Assembly: GCF_001921205.1 (NCBI RefSeq) | Contig: NZ_MSIE01000096.1 | Coordinates: 1 to 33,795, forward strand | DNA: 33,795 nt | Source of the DNA: Actinophytocola xanthii | GTDB lineage: Bacteria > Actinomycetota > Actinomycetes > Mycobacteriales > Pseudonocardiaceae | Direction of reading: 5' to 3' | In this document: in pieces, positions 8,098 through 15,448 of the stretch | Layout: each line of letters opens with the position of its first letter | Position numbering within the stretch: the stretch's first letter is position 1 | Position numbers and translations under genes: made by a program | Notes under the pieces: model-generated | The model's database searches: none | What the model saw: only the letters and a program-made list of their open reading frames with translations | Told to the model about the DNA's origin: nothing

Positions 8098-9035
8098 TTA
8101 CGTGTTCTGTGCGAACACTGTGTCCACGGCTAGCCGGGCGCGCTCGTGCCTCGACGGCACCAGGTGGGTGTAGACGCGGAGCGGGAACCCAGGGTCCGCG
8201 CGGCAGAGGTAGGTCGCGAGTTCCTTGATCGACACGCCCTGGGCTAGCAGCGTCGAGGCGTAGAAGTGTCGAAGCGCGTGCATCCCGTCCACCTGCTTCG
8301 CGCGGGCGATCCCGGCGGAACGGAACGCGGCCTCCAGACAGTTTTGGTGAACAGGTCGCCGGAGTAAAGCCGGCCGGCCTCCCCGGTCGCAACGAGACGA
8401 ACCGTCGTCGGGGTCGCCGGTCGGCTTCCGACAGGGCAGCGTGACGGACGTCGCGGGATAGGCGTTCAGATGCTCGTGCATCTCCGACAGAACGCCCGGT
8501 GAGAGCGGCACGGTCTGCGTCTTGTTGCCCTTCGGAAGCGCGAAGACATGGTCCGTTCCACTGTCCAGAGCTGGCGTCGGACGTGCAGCAGCATGGACTT
8601 CTCGTCCACATCATCCGGGGACAGGCCCAGGATCTCGCCTGGCCGCAGGCCGGCGCCGATAACGACAGCGATTCGCCACCGGCCTTCAATACCCTCCCAC
8701 ACCGCCTTGCCCCTCGCCTCCGGCCAGATGTCCTTGACTTCAACCGCAGGGCTGGTCGGCCGCCGGATGGTCTTCGCCTTGCACGGGTTGTCGCGGATCA
8801 ACTTGTCGTCCACGGCCGAATCCAGAACGCCGGTCACGACGCTGAACAGGACCTTGTAGTTGGCGGACTGGTCCTGAATCTCGCCGAGCCAATCGCGGAT
8901 CGTCCATGGCGTGATCTTGCCGATCGGCAACTCGCCGAAGTGCGGCAGGATTTGACTGCGCCGTCGGCTCGATAGAACCTCCCGCGTCGCGGGATCGTCG
9001 GCTCCAAGCATCGAACACCGGCCCGCTGGCTTCAA
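8098..9035 (-). pseudogene. Decayed tyrosine recombinase (phage/ICE-type integrase)
   Basis: On the minus strand, codons near 8970-8560 encode an integrase core-binding domain (HFGELPIGKITPWTIRDWL) and the first catalytic block with the conserved Arg (GAGLRPGEILGLSPDDVD). The frame is then lost near 8545-8560: ALPKGNKTQTVPLSPG continues in another frame. A second part (8098-8511) carries HALRHFYASTLLAQG with the His-x-x-Arg pair, and YTHL with the nucleophile Tyr. Within it, the family-typical GRLYSGDLFTKTVW is found in yet another frame at about 8335-8405, so two further compensating shifts exist. The usual LGHxDP catalytic His segment reads LCRADP, so that His is lost as well. The N-terminal arm-binding part is not recognisable. 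The gene is therefore dead; it keeps high G+C, unlike the ATPase next door. Terminates at TAA 8098. Confidence 0.85.
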
Positions 9036-9072
9036 GGGCGCCCTTCGGGCGTCGCTGACGCGATGGCTTCGC
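9034..9072. repeat. Cluster of four overlapping short inverted repeats
   Basis: AAGGGCGCCCTT (9034-9045) is a perfect 12-base palindrome. It overlaps CGCCC-TTC-GGGCG (9039-9051), which overlaps GCGTC-GCT-GACGC (9049-9061), which overlaps GCGA-TGGCT-TCGC (9060-9072). Four hairpins in 39 bases at the edge of the integrase remnant suggests a recombination site, a REP-like element or a structured transcript end. Confidence 0.55.
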
Positions 9073-9308
9073 CACCCTTGACCCCAGCGATCCGGCGCTC
9101 GAGATGGCCTGTGCGAGGGAGCCGGGGAGGTGCAGGCAGCTGAACTCGGGAATTGTCGTGGGCGAGTTCAGGCTTCACGTCCGGCTGTTTCAACTCGGTC
9201 TGATCGAAGCTCTCGAAGAACGGGCACACGAGCGCTCGTCGTCATTCATGGGGTGGCCTCGGACAAAACCGAATACGCCTCGAATCCGAAACGGTCGGCG
9301 TTCTCGGG
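9036..9308. other. Gap with palindrome cluster, no supported gene
   Basis: No frame here has convincing protein features on either strand. The left end holds overlapping short palindromes (9034-9072, entered separately). The rest could be remains of the integrase N-terminus or of the lost element. It separates the insert from the DUF4190 gene. Confidence 0.5.
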
Positions 9309-9653
9309 TCAGGTGGTTGACGGTGACGACGGGACGTGGGTCAGCTGGCGATCGAGGTCGGGAGGTGTTTTCGTCGTCGTCGCCAGGTTCCAGAGTCCCA
9401 GGGTCAGGGCTATCGCTCCCAGAACTGTGCCGGTGACGGCCATGCCCTTGTTCGTCGCCAGCTGTTTCTGCGAGCGGGACCAGCCGAGCAGGCCGAACAC
9501 GAGAGCCAGGGCACCCAGCACGATCGCGGCCACGCCCAGCAGGGGGATCAGCCCCACCGCCGCGCCGACCAGGCCCAGGACCAGCGCCGTCGTGCCGACG
9601 CCGTTGTGGGGCTTGACGGGCGGGACGGTGGGGAAGCGTACGGGCTTCGTCAT
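9309..9653 (-). CDS. Small DUF4190-type membrane protein
   Basis: 114 residues from ATG 9653; an in-frame GTG at 9680 would add nine residues but has no ribosome binding site, whereas GGCGAGAG lies about 13 nt before the ATG. After a proline-rich N-terminus (PTVPPVKPHNG) come two long hydrophobic helices with a glycine-rich pattern (TTALVLGLVGAAVGLIPLLGVAAIVLGALALVFGLLG), a short basic loop (WSRSQKQLATNKG), and a further hydrophobic segment (MAVTGTVLGAIALTLGLWNL). This is the arrangement of actinobacterial DUF4190 proteins, whose function is unknown. The C-terminus is short and polar. It follows the TIGR03089 gene on the same strand and may be the last gene of the LCP operon, or the first gene after the accessory insert. 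Confidence 0.75.
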   Translation of the reverse strand: MTKPVRFPTVPPVKPHNGVGTTALVLGLVGAAVGLIPLLGVAAIVLGALALVFGLLGWSRSQKQLATNKGMAVTGTVLGAIALTLGLWNLATTTKTPPDLDRQLTHVPSSPSTT

Positions 9654-9721
9654 GGTGGGCGTGTCGCTCTCGCCGGCCACGGAGTGTCAGGCGTTGGGCG
9701 ACTTCACTCGAAGAGGTACGG

Positions 9722-10426
9722 CTACAACTCCACTGTGGTGCGTTCGGTTTCTTTGTGTCGGGAAAGGCGATCTGGCGCCGGGTTCGTCACCTGAACGAGG
9801 GACGCTCCGGCGGAGAGCACCGTAACCAGTCCCGTCAGGACGCCCTCGGGGATCGTCCATTTCTGTGTCGACAGAACGCGGGAATCGGTGGTCAGGTCCA
9901 ACCCCTTCGCCTGGGTGGCCGCCTGGGTCAGCACCTCCTCCACCGTCGCGCCGGCAAGGCAGGGGGTGTCGGGGGGAACGGGCGCCAACGGGAAAAAGTC
10001 GTCGCCCTGTAGGCGGGCGTCGGCGATGAAGTCCAGCGTTCCGGACGCCACAGCGCCGCCCAGGTCGCGGCCCATGGGGTCCAGGGAGACCACGGCGGCC
10101 TCGCTGCCGGGGGGAAGATCGGGAACCTCGGGGGGCACGAAGGTCACCGACGCTCCGGCGGGCGAGCCCACGACGTGGGCGCCGCACCACCACGCGCCGA
10201 GCAGCACCCCGGCCGTCTGCCAGTGGGCGGGCAGCAGCACCGCCACCGGGTCGCCCGGCTCGACGTCGCGCTCCTCGACCAGCCAGTTCGCGGTCTTGGC
10301 CGCCCAGTTGACCAGCGTCGCCACCGACAGCTCCACGCGGCTCCCGGCCGCGTCGTCGTAGTGGGTGACCAGGGGGCGGGCCGGGGAGCCGCGGTACGGG
10401 CGCAACAGGGTCTCGGTCAGGCTCAA
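9722..10426 (-). CDS. TIGR03089 family protein (acyl-CoA synthetase-like N-terminal fragment family)
   Basis: 234 residues from a TTG at 10426, with GAGGAG about 10 nt upstream. The start is chosen because the conserved LTETLLRPYRGSPARPLVTHYDD segment begins there; no ATG or GTG fits. The sequence resembles the first part of AMP-dependent acyl-CoA synthetases (THYDDAAGSRVELSVATLVNWAAKTANWL, then GDPVAVLLPAHWQTAGVLLGAWWCG) but the protein ends before the adenylating motifs, so it should not be a full ligase. This is the normal length of TIGR03089, an uncharacterised actinobacterial family that lies next to the LCP gene in mycobacteria (Rv3268 beside Rv3267). Here it follows the LCP gene on the same strand across a 73-base gap rich in repeats. 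Role unknown; the neighbourhood suggests envelope metabolism. Confidence 0.85.
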   Translation of the reverse strand: MSLTETLLRPYRGSPARPLVTHYDDAAGSRVELSVATLVNWAAKTANWLVEERDVEPGDPVAVLLPAHWQTAGVLLGAWWCGAHVVGSPAGASVTFVPPEVPDLPPGSEAAVVSLDPMGRDLGGAVASGTLDFIADARLQGDDFFPLAPVPPDTPCLAGATVEEVLTQAATQAKGLDLTTDSRVLSTQKWTIPEGVLTGLVTVLSAGASLVQVTNPAPDRLSRHKETERTTVEL

Positions 10427-10439
10427 CGCGCGAACACTC

Positions 10440-10469
10440 CTCGAACAGACATTCCTCGAACAGGCATTC
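10440..10469. repeat. Two tandem 15-bp repeats upstream of the TIGR03089 gene
   Basis: CTCGAACAGACATTC (10440-10454) is followed directly by CTCGAACAGGCATTC (10455-10469), 14 of 15 bases identical. A partial third copy (CGAACACTC) precedes them at about 10431. The repeats occupy the leader of the minus-strand TIGR03089 gene. Confidence 0.7.
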
Positions 10470-10475
10470 AGTGAA

Positions 10476-10485
10476 TGACTAGTCA
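10476..10485. promoter_or_regulatory. Perfect 10-bp palindrome TGACTAGTCA, candidate operator
   Basis: TGACTAGTCA is self-complementary and lies between the LCP stop codon (10500) and the TIGR03089 start. A second inverted repeat, CATTC-AGT-GAATG (10465-10477), runs into it. Short palindromes of this kind are typical of TetR-type operators, but no regulator gene is adjacent. Confidence 0.45.
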
Positions 10486-10499
10486 ACCAGTGAACGGTC

Positions 10500-11741
10500 C
10501 TAGTCGACGCAGGGGACGGCGGGCGCCGCCGCCGTGAGGTCGAGCACGCCCGCCGCGGAGAAACGCGACGACGGTGTCGACACCGGGGACGTGGACGGCG
10601 GCGGCGTGGCCGCCACCAGGCCGGCGACGAAGCGGCGGACCTCCGGCACGTCCACCGTGATGATGCTCTGACCACGGTCGTTGCGTTCCCCGACCGACCG
10701 AACCGGAATCGTCACGAACTGCACCTGCCCCGACGCCAACGCCTGTGCCTGGCTCACCAGCTGGAGGAAGTGCAGCCCCTCGTCCATCACCACGCTCTTG
10801 GACACCGCCTCCTCCAGCGCGTTCAGCTTCCCGGTGTTCGTCAACAGATCACCCGACAGCACCTTGCTCATCGCCGAGGACAGGAACGTCTGCTGCCGCA
10901 CGATCCGGTCCAGGTCCCCCCGCGGCAGGTTCTTCCGCTGCCGCACGAACGCCACCGCGTCCCCGCCCCGCACGGTCTGCGGGCCCCGCGCGAACGACGC
11001 CCCCGAATCCGGGTCGCTCGTCGCCTCGTTCAGGCACACGTCGACCCCGTCGATAGCCTCGGTAAGCAGGTAGAACCCGTACAGGCTCACCTCGGTGTAG
11101 TGGTCGACCCGCACCCCGGTCAGCAGCTGAACCGCCTGGATCAGCGCGGCGCGTCCCGCGTCGCCGGACTCGCGCTCGATCTTCGCCCGGTCGGACTCGC
11201 CCGCGTCGACCAGGCGCTGCGCGGTCAGCGCCTTGGTGATGCCCATCGCACCGTTGATCTTCTCCGCCCGGCCGAGCGGGGGCACCATCACCGACGTGTC
11301 CCGCGGTATCGAGACTGCCGACCCCTTGCCGCCGCCGTGCGGGATGCGCAGCAGGATCAGCGTGTCGGTGTTCATGGTCTCGGTGGCCTCGGTGTGCAGC
11401 TCGCGCAGCATCTCGGCGGACAGCGGGTTGCCCTGCATGTCCGTGCGGCTGTCGTTGCCGACGACCAGGATGTCGTTCGCTCCGTCGTCGGTGGGCGCGG
11501 GCGCGACCGACGCGCCGCTGTCCTGGGCGCGCACCACCGCGTCGGTGGTGTTCTTGCTGTCCTCCAGCCGGGCCACCCGCAGCCAGACGATCGTCATCGC
11601 GGCCAGCGCCACGATCGAGAGCAACCCGATCAACACCCGGGCGGCAAGCACGAACAGCGGCACTGGAGGGCGCGGCGTGGACGCCGGTGCCACGGACTCG
11701 GCGGACGGGTCCTCCGTCTGCTCCCGTGTGTCCTCAGCCAC
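10500..11741 (-). CDS. LytR-CpsA-Psr (LCP) family cell-wall phosphotransferase
   Basis: 413 residues, GTG start at 11741 with GGGGAGG about 7 nt upstream. LCP enzymes move polyprenyl-pyrophosphate-linked glycopolymers (arabinogalactan in mycobacteria) onto peptidoglycan at the outer membrane face. A short Pro-rich cytoplasmic tail precedes one membrane helix (about 28-52). The LCP domain spans about 90-300, with DILVVGNDSRTD near its start, SIPRDTSV carrying the conserved Arg and Asp, EKINGAMG, and the late FVRQRKNLPRGDLDRIVRQQ block. No LytR_C domain follows; the tail is Pro/Ser/Thr-rich and ends in CVD. It lies 33 bases after the second LCP gene and upstream of TIGR03089, the arrangement seen around mycobacterial Rv3267. 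Probably the arabinogalactan ligase counterpart, though two LCP paralogues here make that assignment uncertain. Confidence 0.93.
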   Translation of the reverse strand: MAEDTREQTEDPSAESVAPASTPRPPVPLFVLAARVLIGLLSIVALAAMTIVWLRVARLEDSKNTTDAVVRAQDSGASVAPAPTDDGANDILVVGNDSRTDMQGNPLSAEMLRELHTEATETMNTDTLILLRIPHGGGKGSAVSIPRDTSVMVPPLGRAEKINGAMGITKALTAQRLVDAGESDRAKIERESGDAGRAALIQAVQLLTGVRVDHYTEVSLYGFYLLTEAIDGVDVCLNEATSDPDSGASFARGPQTVRGGDAVAFVRQRKNLPRGDLDRIVRQQTFLSSAMSKVLSGDLLTNTGKLNALEEAVSKSVVMDEGLHFLQLVSQAQALASGQVQFVTIPVRSVGERNDRGQSIITVDVPEVRRFVAGLVAATPPPSTSPVSTPSSRFSAAGVLDLTAAAPAVPCVD

Positions 11742-11774
11742 CCCGGCACCTCCCCTTGCCAGGGTCCACAGTAG

Positions 11775-13409
11775 CTAGTTAACGCAGTTCACGCCCCCTG
11801 CGTTCAGCTGTGGCGGAGGTCGCTGCGCCGAGGACGGGGGCGCCGAACCAGTGGGGGAACCGGACGGCTGGCCCAGGGCGACGAGCCGGTCGCCGGCCAG
11901 GCCCGCGGTCTGGCTCGGGTAGTCGGTGCCGAGCACGATCCGCAGCCGGTTCGCCGGCTGGCTCGCGTCCTCCTCCAGCACGAACTCGCCGGCCAGCTCG
12001 TCGGCGACGTACTGGGCGAGGCTCTGCTCACCCGGTGCGAACCGGATCACCGACGACGACTGGACCGACGCGTCGCCGATCTCGCCCGGGCTGAACCCCT
12101 TCGCGGCCAGGTCGTCACGCACCGAGGCGGCCAGACCACTGGTGTTCGAGCCGTTGCGGATGTCCACGGTCACCAGGCCCGGCGACGGCCTGTCCGCCTC
12201 CTCGGCCGGCTTGGGCTCGGTCGACTCCGGCCGGTTCGTCTCGGTCTCCCCGGGCACCGGGGAACCCGTCTCCGACGGCGTGGCCGGCGACGACGAGCCG
12301 CTCGACCCCTGCTCGTCGGTTGCCAGCGACCGCACGAACCGCGCCACCTGGGCGGGGTCCACCTCGATCACGTCAGCGCCGCCGATTTTCGCCTGGCCGA
12401 GCGTGGGGATCGTGTAGAAGTCGATGCCACCGCTGGACAGCCCCGACATCTGCGCGGCGAACGTGGACAGCTCCCAGCCGTTGGACAGCACGACCGACTT
12501 CTGCACGGCGCTGACCAGCTGGCGCACCTTCGTCGGGCTGGTCAGCATGTCCGCGGAGAGCACCTTGTTGGCCAGCGCGCCGAGGAACGCCTGCTGGCGC
12601 ACGATCCGGTCCAGGTCCCCGTTGGGTAGCCCGTGGCGCTGCCGGACGAACGCGAGCGCCTGCGCGCCGGAGATCGTCTGGCGACCCTTCTTGAAGTTCG
12701 CGCCGGACTTCGGTTCCTGCGCCGGGGCCCGCAGGCACACCTCGACGCCCCCGATGGCCTTGGTGACCTCGTAGAAGCTGGCCAGGTTGACCTCGGCATA
12801 CCGGTCGATGGTGACCGCGCTGCCGATCAGGGCCTGCACGGTGGCGATCAGGTTCTTGCGGCCCACGATCGTCGCCTGCTTGTCCAGCTCGTCCATGTTC
12901 GGCGCGGTGTTCGCGAGCCGCTCCCTGGCGTCGTTGTAGGCGTAGGCGAACGCGGAGTTCAGCCGGTGGTTGCCGAAGCCGCCGGCCAGCTCGACCCAGG
13001 AGTCGCGGGGGAAGGAGATCGCCACGGCGCGGGTGCCGTCCACCGGGATGTGGACGAGGATCATCGTGTCGGTGTTGCGCTCGCCCTCGTTGACACCGGC
13101 GTGCAACATCTCCATGACCTCGTCGGGCAGCGGGTTGCCGTAGGCGTCGGTCCGGCTGTCGATGCCGACCAGCAGCATGTCGACCGCTCCGTCGAGCGGG
13201 ACGCGCTGGTCCTCGACGTCCTTGGCGATCACGTCGGTGGTGACGGTCCCCTCGTTGACGTCACCGACCGCCCACCATCCGTAACCCATGGCGCCCACGA
13301 CGGCCACCGACACCAGGGCGGAGACGGCTCGTCCGGTGTAGGTGCCAACCCTGCGCCAGCCCCGTAACGGCCGCCTCCGGCCAGGCAGTACCTGCGTACG
13401 TTCGTCCAC
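11775..13409 (-). CDS. LCP family cell-wall phosphotransferase with C-terminal LytR_C domain
   Basis: 544 residues from GTG 13409, chosen because GGGGAGGAG lies 5 nt upstream; frames further upstream enter the intergenic region. One membrane helix at about 28-50 (AVSALVSVAVVGAMGYGWWAVG) leaves the rest outside the cell. The LCP domain (about 75-345) has DMLLVGIDSRTDAYG, ISFPRDSWV, HRLNSAFAYA and AFVRQRHGLPNGDLDRIVRQQ, which match the polyprenyl-pyrophosphate and sugar-binding motifs. A Ser/Pro/Glu-rich linker (about 360-400) leads to a LytR_C domain (VTVDIRNGSNTSGLA to the end). The last residues are NCVN. It is the first gene of a minus-strand operon with the other LCP gene and TIGR03089, and it diverges from rmlB across 142 bases. 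The polymer it attaches is not told by sequence. Confidence 0.93.
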   Translation of the reverse strand: MDERTQVLPGRRRPLRGWRRVGTYTGRAVSALVSVAVVGAMGYGWWAVGDVNEGTVTTDVIAKDVEDQRVPLDGAVDMLLVGIDSRTDAYGNPLPDEVMEMLHAGVNEGERNTDTMILVHIPVDGTRAVAISFPRDSWVELAGGFGNHRLNSAFAYAYNDARERLANTAPNMDELDKQATIVGRKNLIATVQALIGSAVTIDRYAEVNLASFYEVTKAIGGVEVCLRAPAQEPKSGANFKKGRQTISGAQALAFVRQRHGLPNGDLDRIVRQQAFLGALANKVLSADMLTSPTKVRQLVSAVQKSVVLSNGWELSTFAAQMSGLSSGGIDFYTIPTLGQAKIGGADVIEVDPAQVARFVRSLATDEQGSSGSSSPATPSETGSPVPGETETNRPESTEPKPAEEADRPSPGLVTVDIRNGSNTSGLAASVRDDLAAKGFSPGEIGDASVQSSSVIRFAPGEQSLAQYVADELAGEFVLEEDASQPANRLRIVLGTDYPSQTAGLAGDRLVALGQPSGSPTGSAPPSSAQRPPPQLNAGGVNCVN

Positions 13410-13518
13410 GCACGCTCCTCCCCGTCCCCCCACCGACCTTGACCAGTACGATACCCACACGTGAGCGACGGTGCGGGCGGGTTGATCCCTTTCGCGACGC
13501 AATACTGACCGTTACCGG

Positions 13519-13534
13519 TTTACTTCCGAGTAAA
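13519..13534. promoter_or_regulatory. Perfect inverted repeat TTTACT-TCCG-AGTAAA before rmlB
   Basis: Six-base arms around a four-base centre, ending 17 bases before the rmlB ATG and just ahead of its ribosome binding site GGTGGGG. A+T-rich arms stand out from the G+C-rich surroundings. It could be an operator or a leader hairpin that affects rmlB translation. Confidence 0.45.
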
Positions 13535-13551
13535 GAATTGGTGGGGCTTCT

Positions 13552-14544
13552 ATGCGGGTGTTGGTCACTGGTGGCGCCGGTTTCATCGGATCGCATTACG
13601 TCCGGAAGGTGCTGGGTGGCGCGTACGCAACGCTGGCCGACGCGGAGATCGTCGTCCTGGACAAGCTCACCTACGCCGGTAGCGAGGCCAACCTCGAGTC
13701 GGTACGGGACAACCCCAGGCTCCGCTTCGTGCGGGGCGACATCTGCGACCGTGCCCTGGTCGCCGAGCTGATGCCGGGCACCGACCTGGTCGTGCACTTC
13801 GCCGCCGAGTCCCACGTGGACCGCTCGATCCTGGGTGCGGCCGACTTCGTGATGACCAACGTCGTGGGCACCCAGACGCTGCTGCAGGCGGCGGTGGAGG
13901 CCGAGGTCGGCAAGTTCGTGCACGTGTCCACCGACGAGGTGTACGGCTCGATCGAGAGCGGCTCGTGGCCGGAGACCCATCCGCTGGAGCCGAACTCGCC
14001 CTACTCCGCGTCGAAGGCGTCCTCGGACCTGCTGGCCAGGTCGTTCTTCAGGACCCACGGCCTGCCGGTGTGCATCACCCGGTGCTCGAACAACTACGGG
14101 CCGCACCAGTTCCCGGAGAAGGTCATCCCGCTGTTCGTCACGAACCTGTTGGACGGCAAGAAGGTGCCGCTCTACGGCGACGGCCTGAACGTCCGCGACT
14201 GGCTGCACGTCGACGACCACTGCTGGGGCATCCAGCTCGTCGCCGACGCCGGCCGCCCCGGCGAGATCTACAACATCGGCGGCGGCACCGAGCTGACCAA
14301 CCTGGAGCTCACCCACCGTCTGCTCGAGGCCTGCGGCGCGGACGAGTCGATGGTGGAGCGGGTGTCCGACCGCAAGGCCCACGACCGGCGCTACTCCGTC
14401 GACATCACCAAGATCTCCACCGAGCTGGGCTACCAGCCGCTGATGTCGTTCGAGGAGGGCCTGGCGAGCACCGTCGCCTGGTACCGGGACAACCGGGCCT
14501 GGTGGGAGCAGCTCAAGGACCGCGTCAAGCTGCCGGGGAACTGA
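13552..14544 (+). CDS. rmlB: dTDP-glucose 4,6-dehydratase (RmlB)
   Basis: 330 residues, ATG 13552 with GGTGGGG about 6 nt upstream. RmlB is the second enzyme of dTDP-L-rhamnose synthesis and makes dTDP-4-keto-6-deoxyglucose with bound NAD. It is an extended short-chain dehydrogenase: VTGGAGFIGSHYVR (Rossmann glycine loop) at residues about 5-18, LDKLTYAGSEANL, HFAAESHVDRS, the STDEVYGS motif and catalytic YSASKASSD (Tyr-x-x-x-Lys). C-terminal substrate-binding motifs NNYGPHQFPEKVIP, YGDGLNVRDWLHVDDH and DRKAHDRRYSVD are all intact. The next gene, rmlD, starts 1 base after its stop. In M. tuberculosis rmlB sits elsewhere (Rv3464), so linkage to rmlD here is a local difference. Confidence 0.96.
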   Translation: MRVLVTGGAGFIGSHYVRKVLGGAYATLADAEIVVLDKLTYAGSEANLESVRDNPRLRFVRGDICDRALVAELMPGTDLVVHFAAESHVDRSILGAADFVMTNVVGTQTLLQAAVEAEVGKFVHVSTDEVYGSIESGSWPETHPLEPNSPYSASKASSDLLARSFFRTHGLPVCITRCSNNYGPHQFPEKVIPLFVTNLLDGKKVPLYGDGLNVRDWLHVDDHCWGIQLVADAGRPGEIYNIGGGTELTNLELTHRLLEACGADESMVERVSDRKAHDRRYSVDITKISTELGYQPLMSFEEGLASTVAWYRDNRAWWEQLKDRVKLPGN

Positions 14545-14545
14545 C

Positions 14546-15445
14546 GTGACGCTCGCTCTGCTGGTTCCCGGCGGTACCGGCCAGCTGGGGCGCGAGCTGG
14601 TCGCCCGTGCCCCCGAGCGGTGCCAGGTGCGTGCCCCCGGCTCGGCCGAGCTCGACGTCACCAACGCGGGTGCCGTCATCGAGGCGGTGAAGTCCCTGGT
14701 CGAGGGCGCCGGTGAGCTGCGACCCGTGGTGGTCAACGCGGCCGCCTACACCGCCGTCGACGCCGCCGAGACCGACGAGACGAGAGCGTTCGCGGTCAAC
14801 GCCGACGGGCCGCGGCTGCTCGCCGCCGCCTGCTCGGCCCACGGCGTGCCGCTGGTGCACGTGTCCACCGACTACGTCTTCCCCGGCGACGGGGACCGGC
14901 CCTACCGCGAGGACGACCGCCCCTCGCCGCGCAGCGTCTACGGCACGACCAAGGCCGCCGGCGAGGAGGCCGTGCTCGGCTCGGGCGCCCGGGCCTGGGT
15001 CGTGCGGACCGGCTGGGTCTACGGTGCGTACGGCCACAACTTCGTCAAGACCATGACGCGGCTGTCGGCCAAGCACGAGACCGTGTCGGTCGTCGACGAC
15101 CAGCGCGGTTCCCCCACCTGGACCGGCGACCTGGCCGCCGGCCTGCTCGAGCTGGCCGAACGCGTGACCAGCGACGAGCCGCCCGCGGCGAAGGTCCTGC
15201 ACGCGACCGGGGCGGGCGAGACCACCTGGTACGAGTTCGCCGGTGCCGTGTTCGCCGAGCTCGGTCTGGACCCGGCCAGGGTCCGCCCCTGCAAGTCCGA
15301 CGAGTTCCCCCGGCCGGCCCCGCGCCCCGCCTACTCGGTGCTCTCCGACGAGGCCTGGCGCGCCAGCGGTCTCACCCCGCTGCGGCACTGGCGGGAGGCG
15401 CTCACCGCCGCCTTCGCCGAGAGCCGGGACGCCTTCACGCCCTGA
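14546..15445 (+). CDS. rmlD: dTDP-4-dehydrorhamnose reductase (RmlD)
   Basis: 299 residues from GTG 14546, one base after the rmlB stop, so translation is likely coupled. RmlD reduces dTDP-4-dehydrorhamnose to dTDP-L-rhamnose with NAD(P)H, the last step of the pathway. Seen in sequence: VPGGTGQLGREL (nucleotide-binding loop) near the N-terminus, ELDVTN, VVNAAAYTAVDAAE, STDYVFPGD and the catalytic YGTTKAAGE. The RTGWVYGAYGHNFVKTM and DDQRGSPTWTGDLA blocks bind substrate. Length is usual. dTDP-rhamnose is the donor for WbbL at 22467 and possibly for the glycosyltransferases between. The gene ends only 3 bases before the convergent GT4 gene, leaving no room for a terminator. RmlC is not in this window. 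Confidence 0.95.
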   Translation: MTLALLVPGGTGQLGRELVARAPERCQVRAPGSAELDVTNAGAVIEAVKSLVEGAGELRPVVVNAAAYTAVDAAETDETRAFAVNADGPRLLAAACSAHGVPLVHVSTDYVFPGDGDRPYREDDRPSPRSVYGTTKAAGEEAVLGSGARAWVVRTGWVYGAYGHNFVKTMTRLSAKHETVSVVDDQRGSPTWTGDLAAGLLELAERVTSDEPPAAKVLHATGAGETTWYEFAGAVFAELGLDPARVRPCKSDEFPRPAPRPAYSVLSDEAWRASGLTPLRHWREALTAAFAESRDAFTP

Positions 15446-15448
15446 GCG

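Noticed and set aside
9032-9229. 65-codon open frame on the minus strand as integrase N-terminus or excisionase
   Set aside because: No helix-turn-helix or arm-binding motif is seen, so it was left as part of the featureless gap.
6404-9308. Complete integrative element
   Set aside because: Only an ATPase and a dead integrase are present; no tRNA target, attachment repeats, replication or transfer genes were found.
13519-13551. Riboswitch before rmlB
   Set aside because: Only one small hairpin is visible; no conserved riboswitch core could be recognised.
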